From Polytrichum commune (lineage: Eukaryota; Streptophyta; Polytrichopsida; Polytrichales; Polytrichaceae), in contig OX485803.1 in the NCBI GenBank assembly GCA_950295325.1, forward strand, positions 32,791,554-32,855,553: a DNA stretch of 64,000 nt, in the 5' to 3' direction. The notes beneath the pieces were generated by a model that worked only from the letters and a program-made list of their open reading frames with translations, made no database searches and was not told where the DNA came from. Shown in pieces: positions 44,795 through 55,937 of the stretch. Made by a program: the position numbers and the translations under genes. Each line of letters starts with the position of its first letter. Positions within the stretch are counted from its first letter, which is position 1.

Positions 44795-45024
44795 AACTGT
44801 CCGGGAAGAACCAGTAGTTAGTTACAGATGAACCTGTTGAGTTTGAGAAGTAACCGGTTGAAGTTGGAGACTTCAGGAGAATTAACGATCATTTTAGAGG
44901 AATCTATAGAATATACCTCAAATGAATAAAGCAAAACCAGAAGATGTCAACATGTAACTGGGTGGATTTAGAATCACTAGGATCTTGACCGACTATGCCC
45001 AAAAACTTCCTAGGCACTGGTCCT
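44795..45024 (+). repeat. Dispersed repeat A, copy 7
   Basis: The most complete forward copy: GGGAAGAACCAGTAGTTAGT, AGATGAACCTGTTGAGTTTG, GAGGAATCTATAGAATATAC, GATGTCAACATGTAACTGGG, and GACCGACTATGCCCAAAAAC. Confidence 0.85.
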
Positions 45025-46499
45025 AAAGTGTCTTCTTTGTCCATAACAAGTCAACAATAGCAGGCATGGTGGTAATTTGTTTCACTCAAATTAATGGCAG
45101 GTATGGAGTCACAATTATCCTTTGGGTAGAGGATTTTATATTTTGTGATCTCGTCACTGGTGTCCATGATTCTTCTCCCTACATGTAACTGATACCATTT
45201 GCGGCCCTTACTTTGGTTCTATCGTATCATTGGAGTCTTTAGATTCGGCCACTTCCCTTGCATTACTTTTTCTTCCATCTTTTGTTGGCACTTGGATAAT
45301 CATTTTCTTTACCTATCGTTTGTCTCAATGTATAGGCTGTGTCTTTGTTTTGGCAACAATTGGTGCTACATTCACTGTCAACAATTGCCTGAGTCATCAA
45401 CTTCAGATTGTCACTTGAGCTATCCTTGTCGCAAGAAACAGCCATTCTCCCATAAGAATCATTGTGAGTGTCATCCAAATGAGGACATAACTCCCAATCT
45501 ATTTCTTTCTTCTCTATCAAACTCAAAGAATGGAGATGCACATGTAACTCAGGTTGACATAGTACATTTTCATTCCTGAGGCTATACTATCTACGAAGCT
45601 CATGGTATCTATGTCATTCATGTTGTCAGCCATACCTAGTCAGGTACAAAATCAGAGGTGCCGTATATTGTCATTCATGTTGTCAATTGCCCGAACTAAC
45701 ATGAACGCCTGCTACAGTGACTGTTGAGAGTGTGATCCTTAACACCTTCACTACATGAGGCCAATTTAAAATATGAGAAATATATGGATATACACCAATG
45801 GACAGTGTAGTGTGAGAAAAACTATTATTGCTGTGATTTCAGATTCCTTGCATATGATGACACAGTTAAGCTTGTGATGATCTGCTTACACATTCCCACA
45901 ATCATAACATCTTGTGACGAGGTGAAGGTCCAGTGCTATTGAGTTACCTATGTCGACTCTCCCACAATCTTTCAGGTTACTGAAGTTACTGAAATGGCAC
46001 ATAATCTCTGATCTAGTGTCAATCAGGTAGGACGACTTCAAGCATTAATGAAAATAGAGCTAAAGAAAGTTGCAGAGGTGAAAAAGATGGGCACACACAC
46101 AAGAGGAACCATATGTGGTTGAATGTGACATCGAGAAAGAAAATTTATTTCAGTATAACTTCAATGGAAGTTGTATGCCAGACCCAGACTGAAATGAGTC
46201 TACCACCTCCCCTTTCATCACACTACATCGTATTGATGTACCATATTATTCTACAAGTCCTGGGGAGGAAACCAATGGACGAAAAATCAGGCAGAATGAA
46301 TCTGTACAAAGGGGAATGGGCTTGTTCAGAGGAGAAGAGGAACAATCTGTGATGTACCAATCTGGTGGCGTCTTCTCACCCCCTTCGGCCACAGCCTTCC
46401 TTCAGTGTGGTGCACACGTTTCGACAGCCAACCAGATTTCACGACACCTTGAACATCTGTAATTCCGGCACCAGTTGCCCTACCAACCTAATCAGATCA
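45025..46499. other. Intergenic, 3' side of the OVATE-like gene
   Basis: This probably contains the 3' untranslated region and terminator of the minus-strand gene that ends at 46500. A 92-codon frame on the minus strand (45541-45263) is acidic and Lys-rich at its end but is not recognised. Confidence 0.35.
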
Positions 46500-48796
46500 T
46501 TATCTGTTACTCGTGCTCTTCCTCTTCTTTTGACCCAATACAGCACAGGAAGGACGCCGATGCTCTGGTCGAAATGGGTCAGGCTTCACTTCAGTCATCT
46601 GCCCAAAGCAATCCACGCACACTGATTTGAAGAAGTCTTCAATGAGGCTGATATAAAAAGGGGAATTCAGCTTCATGTACCCTTCCAAAAACTGCTCCAC
46701 ATCCATGTTGAGGGCTGGTACATCCACCCCTTCCAGCATCATCCTTGCAACTTCATTCTGAAAAGCAACCACCGCATCTTCATTTGGGGCCACCATTGTC
46801 TTCAATCTTTCGTCTAGGTTGTCCTCTTTCCTCTGAAGATCCCTCGGTGATGGTTGTAGACCAGCTACTCTAAGCCCCTTCCTGTTTCCATACTTGCCAA
46901 GAAGTACTACCACTTTCGCTGCCATCACTGCATGATCGGCCCCCTTCATGTATGTGTGGAAGTACGCTGACATAGGGTTTTCCTTCCTTGTCACCTTTTT
47001 CGTCGTGGGCTGCTGCTGCTCTTCCTGTACCGATTCTTTGCGACCACATTTTGAGCATATGTGCTCTGCAAGATTAGGCAACTCTGGTGTACCCTCTGTG
47101 ACATCAGCTGGCTCAGACTTTTCTTTGGACTCAGGCGCTTTCTGTGCACCTGTCGGGACATTGTTGCTGGTGTAAGGGTACACATGCTGATTGCTTAGAT
47201 CATCTAGTTGCTTCTTACTGTGTGCCCTGGATCTTTGCAAAATGGACACCGCATCTTCAGCTTCAGTGCACCATTCTTGGGAGTCGGTGCCGATGCTGTA
47301 GTCTTCGTCTAAGTCGGATTCAGATACTGTATCATCTGTCAAAAAGAGCACAGAAGGAGCACAATCAGAAACGAGTTGATGCCACAATCATTACATGCCA
47401 ATCACAAAGAGCTTTGAATAGAGTAAACCCAATATCCGACTTCAGAATTTCTTCCCAGAGATCCAACATTTTCGAAGACTGATGTTGCTTGAGCGAGAAT
47501 ATGCATGCAGAGTTGATGACAATCTAAAGATTCATCACAAAGAGCACAGTATACCTTAGAGAGTTGACATCATCGAGTGCAAATCTACAGTACTCATGTA
47601 AATGGTGGGCCTCAAAAAATAAAACACTGTCATGACTAGTGTACTTACAATGCTTGATGAATCTCAATGATGTGAATGCTACTGAACTCAATTAAAAGCC
47701 CAAGCCACTACCTTGGAAAGTACACCAAACGCTTTGGTCAAATTGATGAACAGAGGTAATGAAGATAAATGAGACGAGATGATATTGAGATAAAGATACC
47801 TTGAGGGTGCATGTTAAGATCCATATCTTCATGTTGAGAGGAGGAGATTGACACAGTATCATCAAATTCAGGAGCTTCTCCACTTTCTTCCAAGGATAGA
47901 TACCCTATGTCAAGCTCTCCAAATCGATTCGACAACCCACTAGCATCACTTGCCCAGTCCTGCAAACTAGTATTGATGCTAGTTCTGGGAACGATTGCAA
48001 AACTGCTGGCATCATCATCGTATGCACTTGACCTCAGTGTCCCATAATCATAAGACACACATGGGGAGCTAAAACTACCACCAAGGTTCATCATGGAAAG
48101 CAAGGTTGTCTGTGACACATTTGTCTCTGTCAAGTTAAGACTAAGCTCTGATATGGCTTCTAGGTCACTCTCAGGGGCATAAAGCAAGGCTGCAGGTGTT
48201 CTATCTACACTTTCTCTGTGCTTCTCTTCGAGTTCGACGGAGTTGGCAACTGAGATGACCTTTTTCCCACAAGCTGTAAAGCTTGAGTCATTGCTGCTGG
48301 GCTCCTGCTGAAGCTCTCTTCCCTTGGCAACCACATGGTGCGACGAGCTTTGGGTGAAATGCTTTAGTTTCCTCAACAAACCTTTCTTATGTCTCTTCTT
48401 TTCAGTCCGCTGCTGGTGTTCAGGTAGCTTGAGTTCTTCTGGCTTCTTGCATTCAGACGCTATACTAGCCTCTTCGGAGAAAAGGGTGGACTCTGAAATT
48501 TGAAGTTCCTCCTGCAGGAGGTGGGAAAGATCGCCAGAATGTTGCGGGCTTGGTGAAGGTCGGACAGAAGATATGCGAGGTGCACGCACAGAATGTATTG
48601 AGGTGCGCTGGCTCTCACACATGGGCGAGCAGCATTGGTGGGTCAAGTTCCTACAAGTCTTAAAAGGGTTTCGAAAATAGGCAGATATACCAGAGTGGTT
48701 ACCTGCTGTTGCCAGATTGTTTGGGAGTACAGGAGCTTCCCCAAGTGCCTGTTGTTGCTCCAGCATAAGAGCCCTCCTCTCACACATTGGGCACAT
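46500..48796 (-). CDS. OVATE-like (OFP-type) protein with duplicated CxxC...SAYF module
   Basis: Exons 48796-47800 and 47335-46500 join in frame (CAAG|GTATCT donor, TTTGACAG acceptor, phase 1) to 610 residues; the intron is 464 bp. Residues 520-573 resemble the OVATE domain: an AF...MM..G segment, then DVEQFLEGYMKLNSPFYISL with IEDFF, close to the DLEELL-CYL-LN---Y--LI---F pattern. OVATE proteins are plant growth regulators acting in the nucleus and on the cytoskeleton. The rest is novel to me. CPMC (2-5) with GISAYF (36-41), and CSKC (426-429) with MSAYF (454-458), look like two copies of one module, each with a QQQ stretch between. A basic Lys/Arg block near 135-150 could be a nuclear signal. 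The tail ends in KKRKS. The length is large for an OFP. ATG 48796 follows an in-frame stop, but an upstream Cys/Gly-rich exon (about 48940-48870) could splice to it. Confidence 0.6.
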
Positions 48797-49765
48797 CTTG
48801 CCTGTGGAGGATTGCCGTTAACTTTCATACGCAGAATCATGACCTGCATCTCAGCGGACCGGGATTCCTATCTACCTCCGCCTTCCCCTCCATCTCCAGT
48901 GCAGATCCCTTCCCCACATGATCCTTCATTGCATGGAACATGGGCCCTGAGAAGGGCCAGGAATTTCTCTATCTATGATGATCCATACCTCAAGCCACAT
49001 AAAAGAAACGTGCCTCCCAATCTCTATCCACTTATTCCTTCTCCCGAGCTGTCCCTCTCATCAAACAGCACTGACAAGCAGCACTTTAAATCTTGGAGTT
49101 ACATGGACTGTTGCCTTCACAAGTCCACGGCTGCTAATGATCACATCTCGTAAACACTGGATGCCGATCGTAAAGCACTACAGGCCATTTGGTTTCCAAG
49201 GACGGGAATACGCTTCATGCTGGTGAGATCTCCCGAGGACAAAGTGAACGCATTAGTCATACTACGGGCCCAGATGTTCACCAACCAAGGTAGCAATGTT
49301 CGGAAATGACCTGCACAGGTATTAAGTGCGAGTCTGAGTGAACAACATTAACAGGGTATCATAGTACCAAAAGCTTTTCATGGTCACGGTTTCATGTGAT
49401 GTGAGAAGAGCCAGCATCTATTTTTAATGTTGACAAAGAGTACATTTTGAGACCAAACCCGCACCCAATCTACTTGCTACCACCACCCAAAATGTAGGGC
49501 GCTCCTTGCGAATATATCTCCGAGACTCACTAGAAGCTAGTAGCAAAACATTCAGGAATTGATACATATCTACTGGAGCAGAGCGAAAAGCTCGCTCACG
49601 ATATCAAATTCAAGACTTGGTGATATCTTTGTACCTGATTCCGTTGACGATGTGAAACGTATTCACATTCACATCGGTCATCGACGTTGTCACCTCAATA
49701 CGCCTCCTGAAGGTTCCAACATTCCTCATCATCGCTTGCCAAAGAACTGCAGATGACTGTGCAGG
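48797..49765. other. 5' flank of the OVATE-like gene
   Basis: Probably 5' untranslated and promoter sequence on the minus strand. The stretch 48947-48868 is open in the frame that joins the gene through a GGAG|GTAGAT donor and a CCACAG acceptor. If so spliced, it would add about 25 residues, Gly- and Cys-rich. Confidence 0.35.
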
Positions 49766-50128
49766 CTACAAACTTAACTTCGCAAAGTCTCGGATCTCCC
49801 TAGGCCGATTGGCTCGATCAGACTTTGACTCGTACTCGCTCTCTGTGTCAGGGTCAATAATGACTCTGTAGACCAAATAGAATCCGAGTCTCTGCGGGGC
49901 AATGGCAGCGGCAGCGTGAGGATGGACCGAGCAAGATCCGATAAATATGAAAACTGCAATTCCAATCAAGAGACTTCTTCCGGTTAAAGTGGAGCAACAC
50001 ACACATCTTTTATTTCGAAGTGCCTTCCTCACTTTGAACATATACGAAGTGACAGATTCCGGGCCTCGTAAGGAGGTAGAGACAATCTGCAATAACATAC
50101 CTTGGCAGTAAAGAGATAACCGACACAA
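49766..50128 (-). CDS. Hypothetical small protein, targeting-peptide-like N terminus
   Basis: The frame is 120 codons. From the internal ATG at 50041 it encodes 91 residues: a Lys/Arg- and Ser-rich start, a hydrophobic stretch LLIGIAVFIFIG, then HPHAAAA, a layout like a chloroplast-lumen or secretory targeting signal with an Ala-type cleavage site. It ends with an acidic then basic tail. On the same strand a TTGAAAG|GTGAGT donor lies upstream near 50166 and a TTGCAG acceptor near 50093, so a spliced 5' exon is conceivable. I recognise no family, and the frame may be part of a truncated gene or of the 5' region of the OVATE-like gene. Confidence 0.3.
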   Translation of the reverse strand: MCRLSLYCQGMLLQIVSTSLRGPESVTSYMFKVRKALRNKRCVCCSTLTGRSLLIGIAVFIFIGSCSVHPHAAAAIAPQRLGFYLVYRVIIDPDTESEYESKSDRANRPREIRDFAKLSL

Positions 50129-50199
50129 TCCTTTTTCTCTCTCTCTCTCTAGAGATCAAACTCACCTTTCAAACGCAACAGCGGTCAATCCAGTGGCTA

Positions 50200-51010
50200 G
50201 CAAGCGGCGCTGCAGAGCGAAGAGGTCACCACGTCACCCCCTGGGTGCCTGCGACACAACAGAACTCCTGGACTCATTCATTATCCCTAGCAAACTTCTC
50301 AGTCCAGAGAGCTATGTGCAAAAGTTTGGAGTGAAGAAATAGGAGTGCAATCTTATGTCTTACTCTAACTCCCTTACTCATTTTGACTGATTGAGGTTCA
50401 TTGCTAAAGTTCTTCAACCCTTACCCAACTGAAATGCAAGATCTTCGGGCTTCATTGCACACTACACTAATCCAGAGTCACTAAGAATTCCAAAACCCTA
50501 ACAAGGCAAGTTCCTTCGGCCCTGGTCCATATTCCATGCCGTCAATCACAACCAAGGCAAAAAATGAGAAATTCTCAGTTACAAGAAGTGCCGGAGCCGG
50601 GAGTTTGCCCAAGCAAGGATCCAAAGGAGAGAGCTCACAAGTACGTGTCGCGGCTGAGGCTGTGGGAAGTGACACTCGGCGCGGACCTCGGCACTCAGGT
50701 GCAGTCAGCCTGGACGGAGGGAAGGAGGGCTCGCTGCCCGCTGCCCGCTGCCCGAAGTTGATTCCAAGCAACGGCCCCTTTCCCAAGTTCGGCCCTTGCA
50801 ACGCAGCTCATCGTTCAAACATTCAAACATCCAACTTGGTGCCGAGGGAAACAGTGGACTCAGCTCCACATCATCTGCTTATCAAATCATTAACCATTGT
50901 TTTCAATTCTTATTTTTTTGATTTGGGGGAAAGAGCTGAAGTGGTTCCCAAAAACACCAAAAAGGTGTCACGTCGTTTAGTTTAGTTTCTTGGGTTGAGA
51001 TTGAAGTGAT
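50200..51010. other. GC-richer intergenic block
   Basis: Overlapping frames at 50481-50985 on both strands are a by-product of higher GC (50580-50800), including a GCCCGCT triplication at 50736-50756. No protein family is recognised. Confidence 0.35.
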
Positions 51011-51246
51011 AGCATGGCCACACCGGGGTCCAGCTGATGTCCAGCCAGTCCCCCCCTACACCCAGCTAGCCGGGGCTCTTTGGGACCTTGTCCCTAGCGC
51101 CTTGGATGGGCGGCCCCAGTGCGGGGGGCACCGGCCGGGTTGGCTATGCCCCGGTAGGACCCCCGGTGTGGCCAGGGTATCTGAGAAATCGCCCATACAA
51201 AGCACCTCACCGGCGCACCAAATCCTAACAAATTCGGCCTCAACAT
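51011..51246. repeat. GC-rich inverted-repeat block plus repeat L
   Basis: TGGCCACACCGGGGTCC at 51015-51031 is inverted at about 51157-51173 (GGACCCCCGGTGTGGCCA) with about 125 bp between. It is followed by ACAAAGCACCTCACCGGCGC and ACCAAATCCTAACAAATTCG (51196-51236), which recur at 60980-61020 and, inverted, at 38620-38650. The block is far more GC-rich than its flanks. Confidence 0.65.
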
Positions 51247-54200
51247 ATGTTGTTTTGAACACATTATTTTAAACATGTGTTGTGGTGGCAAGCTACACAT
51301 TTTAGGGTTTAGGATTGAGTGACAAATTGTCAAACTTTATGATTCAACTTGAGCTACTAGATTTTGCAAAAGTTGTTTAGGATATCATTGATTAATAACT
51401 TTGGATTCATGATAGCAAGAGGAGCTCAAAGGAGACTCAAAACTTTGTATTCCTCTAACTTTGTCACTCATCCAAACTCACAACTTGTTCCTTGAAACTT
51501 GCAGAATTTTATTTCTATCCATCTAGCTCTCCAGGAGATCAACGATCCTAGCCAGTGTGCTATAAAAAATGGTAGTCAATAATCATAAGCCTTTTGTCAA
51601 CTGACATCGGGCTTGGGAATGGAGTTGTGCTTTAAATCAATCTAGGCGTGAAAGACTCCATGCAACGAGGGAAAGTCAAGTAATGAACATCAAGGGGCGA
51701 ACTCTCCTTCTAGCTACATCTTAGTGTCAAGACTCAACATGGAGGGAGAATCCATATTCATGTAGGTGCTATACATGTTCCCTAAGTTCCCAAAATGTTG
51801 TGTCCTTGTATCTCGTGGCATTATGTCCCTATGTTCCCCACATTTCCCATGAAATTCTATAAATATCCCTATATCATCATACTACTCCTACATGATTACC
51901 CATATCTACATAGTATAACAAACTTGCCCATCAAGTAGTGTTTTTAACAAGTCTATCTCTTTGAGGAGGTCGTATCAAATTATATGGTCGTAGCTCAATA
52001 CCTTTATTGTGTTCTTCTTCTCTTCCTCCTCCTCCATCTTCCTTTTTTCCTTCACCCTCAACTTCGTCATCTAAAATCTTTTGATAAACTTGAACACCTT
52101 TTTTGCAACTTGCTTATGGGTTAATTCCACATGTTTTCCACCCTTTTCTTTTCTTTTATGGGCTTGGCGATCATCTAAAAACCTATTTCACATATGCACT
52201 CCAAAAACAAACCTCCTATGGGAAATAGAAACGTGAATTTGTTGCATCCAAGTCCTCTTATGTCTAGCTTATTTATGCAAAACAATAAGTCATTCATGGT
52301 CATCCTTGTCAACCAAAAGAAGTATTTGCTCAACCAAAAGACAAATGGATGTTCCCTTGTTGTTGAGGATGGCAACACCCTTCAGGGTTTAAGAGGAGTG
52401 AATTCATACTCGTATTGCTTAATTGTGTGGTTGGGACCACGATGACAAGTCGCAAACCACTTGCACTTTATCACAATAATTGAGAATGTGATGTATTGCA
52501 ATTGGACAATATCCTTAATAACTCAAATAAAATCAATGTATGATATTGTAGAGTTTAGGTCATAAACATATGTGCAACTTTCTTTGTTGTAAAGTTATAT
52601 TAGGTATTTGCTATGACTCAAAATAACCAAAACCCATGGTATAAACTCTCAAGGAAGGCTTAATTGGTGTCTATTACATGCATTTGTCACATTACAATTC
52701 ATTAATTAAACAAAAATATATTTTTTCATTCCAAAAACACAATTGACATGTCTTTCACTCTTCTTATATTCCAGGGTTCATGTTAGGAGCTCAATTTCAG
52801 TTATTCATTTTGTTTTTTTGTTTTTTGAATTGTGGCATGTAAGTTTATATTTCTTCACAATATAGTGTAACAATGGTCTTTTGGTAACAATGATCTTTTT
52901 GAATGTAACAATTGTCTTTCTAACCATTGGCCAATGCATCTTCAAATCAAACAAGTTCCTTCATCAACTGATCAATGTTAATTCCAATCCAAGACAAAAA
53001 AAAATCTTTACTTTCAAGTTTTAATTATTACTCATGATTTGCAATTAATAGCTATAATCAAGATCAAGCTATAGCCTTAACTCCCTTGCACAACCTACAT
53101 CAACAACAACAAGGGTAACAAACAATACCATGGTTAATTTGGTTAACTTGCATTCACTCTCATAGATCATGGTTCCTAAACTATGTATCAATATGAGAAT
53201 CCTACTTAACCCAAGGACAACTCATGCCTAAATCTTCTTGATAAATTATAGTTCAATCTTTGCTAGGTGACAGTCCATAATTCTACTTATCTATCATCCC
53301 CACAATTACTCAGTTGATCATAATTATATTCTCGTCATCTTCAATTGGTAAGAGGCTTTCACAAGTTTCAACAATAGTCAGGTGACCTCTCTCTCATGCT
53401 AAGTCTTCACCTTCTATCTATCTAACACTTCATCTAGCTTTCACATGACTTAATTACTCTCAAGTGGTTCCTCTCCTTTGGTAACCCTTGGTGCTTCTAT
53501 GTTTTTCCCTATCACAAGGTTTTTTGTTATATTCTCAATCAACAATAGTCACTTTCTCCATCATCCTCTTAATATGCTTATTCTTCGATTTGACTCAATC
53601 ACTCATAGTCTCTCATTCTTAAGGTATTGATCAGTCATAGTTTTTGCGATGCAAGGCTTTAACACCTTTTTCGGTCAATAGTTTTACATATGTTCTTCAA
53701 TGTCTATAGGTTCGTTTTGTTGATATTTACATTTACTCTCAATGAACCCTATCTAATATTCTTCTCTTCTGCATTGAAATATTTTAAAACTCTCATACAA
53801 TGGTTTCACCATGCTAGCACTTTCTCAAAGTATATTGTTCAATCTTATATCTCTACCTCTCTCCACCTTATTGTTGGTAATCTCTCTCTCTCTCTCTCAT
53901 CAATTATGGTTTACACACACATCATACTCTTTCTCACATCCATAATCAATTGTAACTCAATCATAAAACACTCTTCCCGTTTCACATACATACACTCTTG
54001 TAATTTCAAGCAATCTTTATCATTCTCAAATCCCTCGTGCTCACAAACAACTCGCTCATATTTTTTTTTTTTATCCACTACATTCACCACAAAAGACAAT
54101 TATTTGCAATCTCACGCACAAGAAAATAGTACAGTCGGGCATTGGCATTGATGTATAACTCATAGAGAAATGTTAGTAGCAAACTCTTGCATGATAGAAC

Positions 54201-54680
54201 CCACCTGATTAATGTAATGTGGAACTTTCTAACTTACAAGTGGAAAAGTTTTTCAATACCTCTAAATATACTTCCCAAAACACACGCACCCCGTTTTGGA
54301 TTAACAAGTCCTTTAACCCTAAAGGTTCAAACAAAACCTCCCCAAAATCGCCTAAAACAAATCAACCCAATTCAACATCGTATACTTCTAACGATGGACC
54401 ATGCGAGTGACATCTTTACACAAACACTGTTGTTCACACAAATTGTACGCCATCCATGTGTCTCAAATCACAAGAGCATAACGTAAATGTGTGTGCTAGG
54501 ATAGGCAGGCGGAGGTGGCTGCCCGGAAGAGAAAAAAAATTTAAAAATCCTTCTGGGCCTTAGAGAGAGAGAGGGTAGTGCCAGTCTTCTGCTGCAGCAC
54601 AAGCAAGACAAAGCTGGTGACATAGATCACGCAGTACCTTAGCTTGCAGGAGGATCCTTGCGGCTTTCAGAGTCTGGACC
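51247..54680. other. Long intergenic stretch, pyrimidine-rich on +
   Basis: I see no exon or RNA gene. From about 53260 to 54130 the plus strand is strongly T/C-biased (TCTCTC and TTCA runs), which alone makes the long frame at 53690-54151. A TC run lies at 53880-53898 and a T run at 54060-54072. Confidence 0.45.
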
Positions 54681-54694
54681 CCTCCCTGCCAATA

Positions 54695-54722
54695 CATCTG
54701 TCTGTCTGTCTGTCTATCTATC
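54695..54722. repeat. (CTGT)n/(CTAT)n microsatellite
   Basis: Four TCTG units are followed by TCTA units. Confidence 0.9.
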
Positions 54723-54851
54723 CGAGTACATGTACATGAGATCGATGCATCAAGTCAACCTGCCACTCAAATCGACTTGTGATGGATGAGCCACAGAGGG
54801 TGACTCGGGCTCGCCTTAAGTATAATTGATGGCTTCACTTATTCTAAATCA

Positions 54852-55060
54852 TAACTAGCGCAGTGTGAGGGCCACTTTGCAGGAGAAAGGGAATCGTTGT
54901 ATGCTTTATTCTTAAACAACAATTAGCGCAGTGTTCACTATGTAAGGGCCACTTTACTTTGCAGGAGAAAGGCACTTATTGTTTACCTTATTATAAATGA
55001 TAAGTCGCACAAGTGTTCACTATGTAACAGCCACTTTGCAGGAGAAAGGGAATTACTGTA
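54852..55060 (+). repeat. Three-unit tandem repeat, ~75-85 bp
   Basis: GGGCCACTTTGCAGGAGAAAGG (22 bp, given here without its last two bases elsewhere) recurs near 54869, 54946 (with a CTTTA insertion) and 55028. Each copy is preceded by a GCGCAGTGTTCACTATGTAA-type block and followed by an AT-rich TTATT...AAA spacer. Confidence 0.8.
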
Positions 55061-55375
55061 ATTATCGTGTACGAGCGTACCTCTCATTCAGTCCATTATA
55101 GAAGCCTTTCAACAGTGTGTAGCCAAACGGTTATTTTTTTTAACGTTGATTTGATATTGGGATTAGTTTTAAAGATGTTGAATTAGGTTGTCGAACTGAG
55201 GTCATTTGAGATGAATCGGCGATAAGCCTATTGGATGGATGAGAGATACGTTTGTATACGATAATTTTCACTCTCTCTCCCACTTTGCATTAGAATTCAA
55301 GGGTCCTTGACTCGTGATATACAAATTACGTGGCTAATCAAGGAGCCAGAGATAGTCCAAAGTTCACTTTACACT

Positions 55376-55620
55376 ACCCTAAATATTGTATTTAGTGTCA
55401 CCATTTCTATTTGTCTTGCTCAATACTAATTGTAAACCGCATGTGTAGTGTCGCCAAAACTAAATGTAAACCTAACTTGATTTGTCATTTCTTGTAAATA
55501 AAAGAAATGGCCATTTACAATGTTGCAATTATTGGCACTTACTAAGTGACTTTTCATCCAAATTTCAGTCATATGTGACATTATTTCGTTACAAAAATGT
55601 TAGGATGTAGTACTTACCAA
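55376..55620 (+). mobile_element. CACTA-like element family E, copy 3 (right end lost)
   Basis: Begins ACACTACCCTAAATATTGTA, a good CACTA tip, then shares GTCTTGCTCAATACTAATTG, CAATGTTGCAATTATTGGCA and CTTACTAAGTGA with copies 1 and 2. The right terminus is not recognisable. Confidence 0.7.
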
Positions 55621-55797
55621 AGTTTGTTTCAACAATTGACAAATGGATGAACTAAAGGTAAGTTGGGACCTCAAAGGGCCTAAGTGACCAAAAAAATTTA
55701 AATGGACAAAAAATCTACATGACGTTTTATGTGAAAGCAAGTAGAAAATGTTTCATGATCTACCGGATATTGCATTAAGTCCATAAATAATAATTCC

Positions 55798-55937
55798 CTT
55801 TCACTTTACACTGAGCTTGAGACCCCATCAATTGCAAAATTGGACTTCTATTTCCCACATTATGGCCTTTGGACGATTTTCAAAGGCCCTTAGGTTTTCA
55901 TGGTCACGGCTCTTGATATGTGTGTAAATCCACCCTG
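55798..55937 (+). repeat. Dispersed repeat C, copy 2
   Basis: Matches 24096-24237 over its whole length in the same orientation. Confidence 0.7.

Noticed and set aside
50481-50985. Overlapping frames of 106 and 149 codons on opposite strands
   Set aside because: A local GC rise lowers stop frequency on both strands; neither protein has recognisable features.
53690-54151. 153-codon plus-strand frame
   Set aside because: Composition is explained by a pyrimidine-rich tract; no conserved motif or plausible start context.
54852-55060. Regularly spaced repeats considered as a CRISPR array
   Set aside because: Only three diverged units with AT-rich similar spacers, in a plant nuclear context; this is an ordinary tandem repeat.
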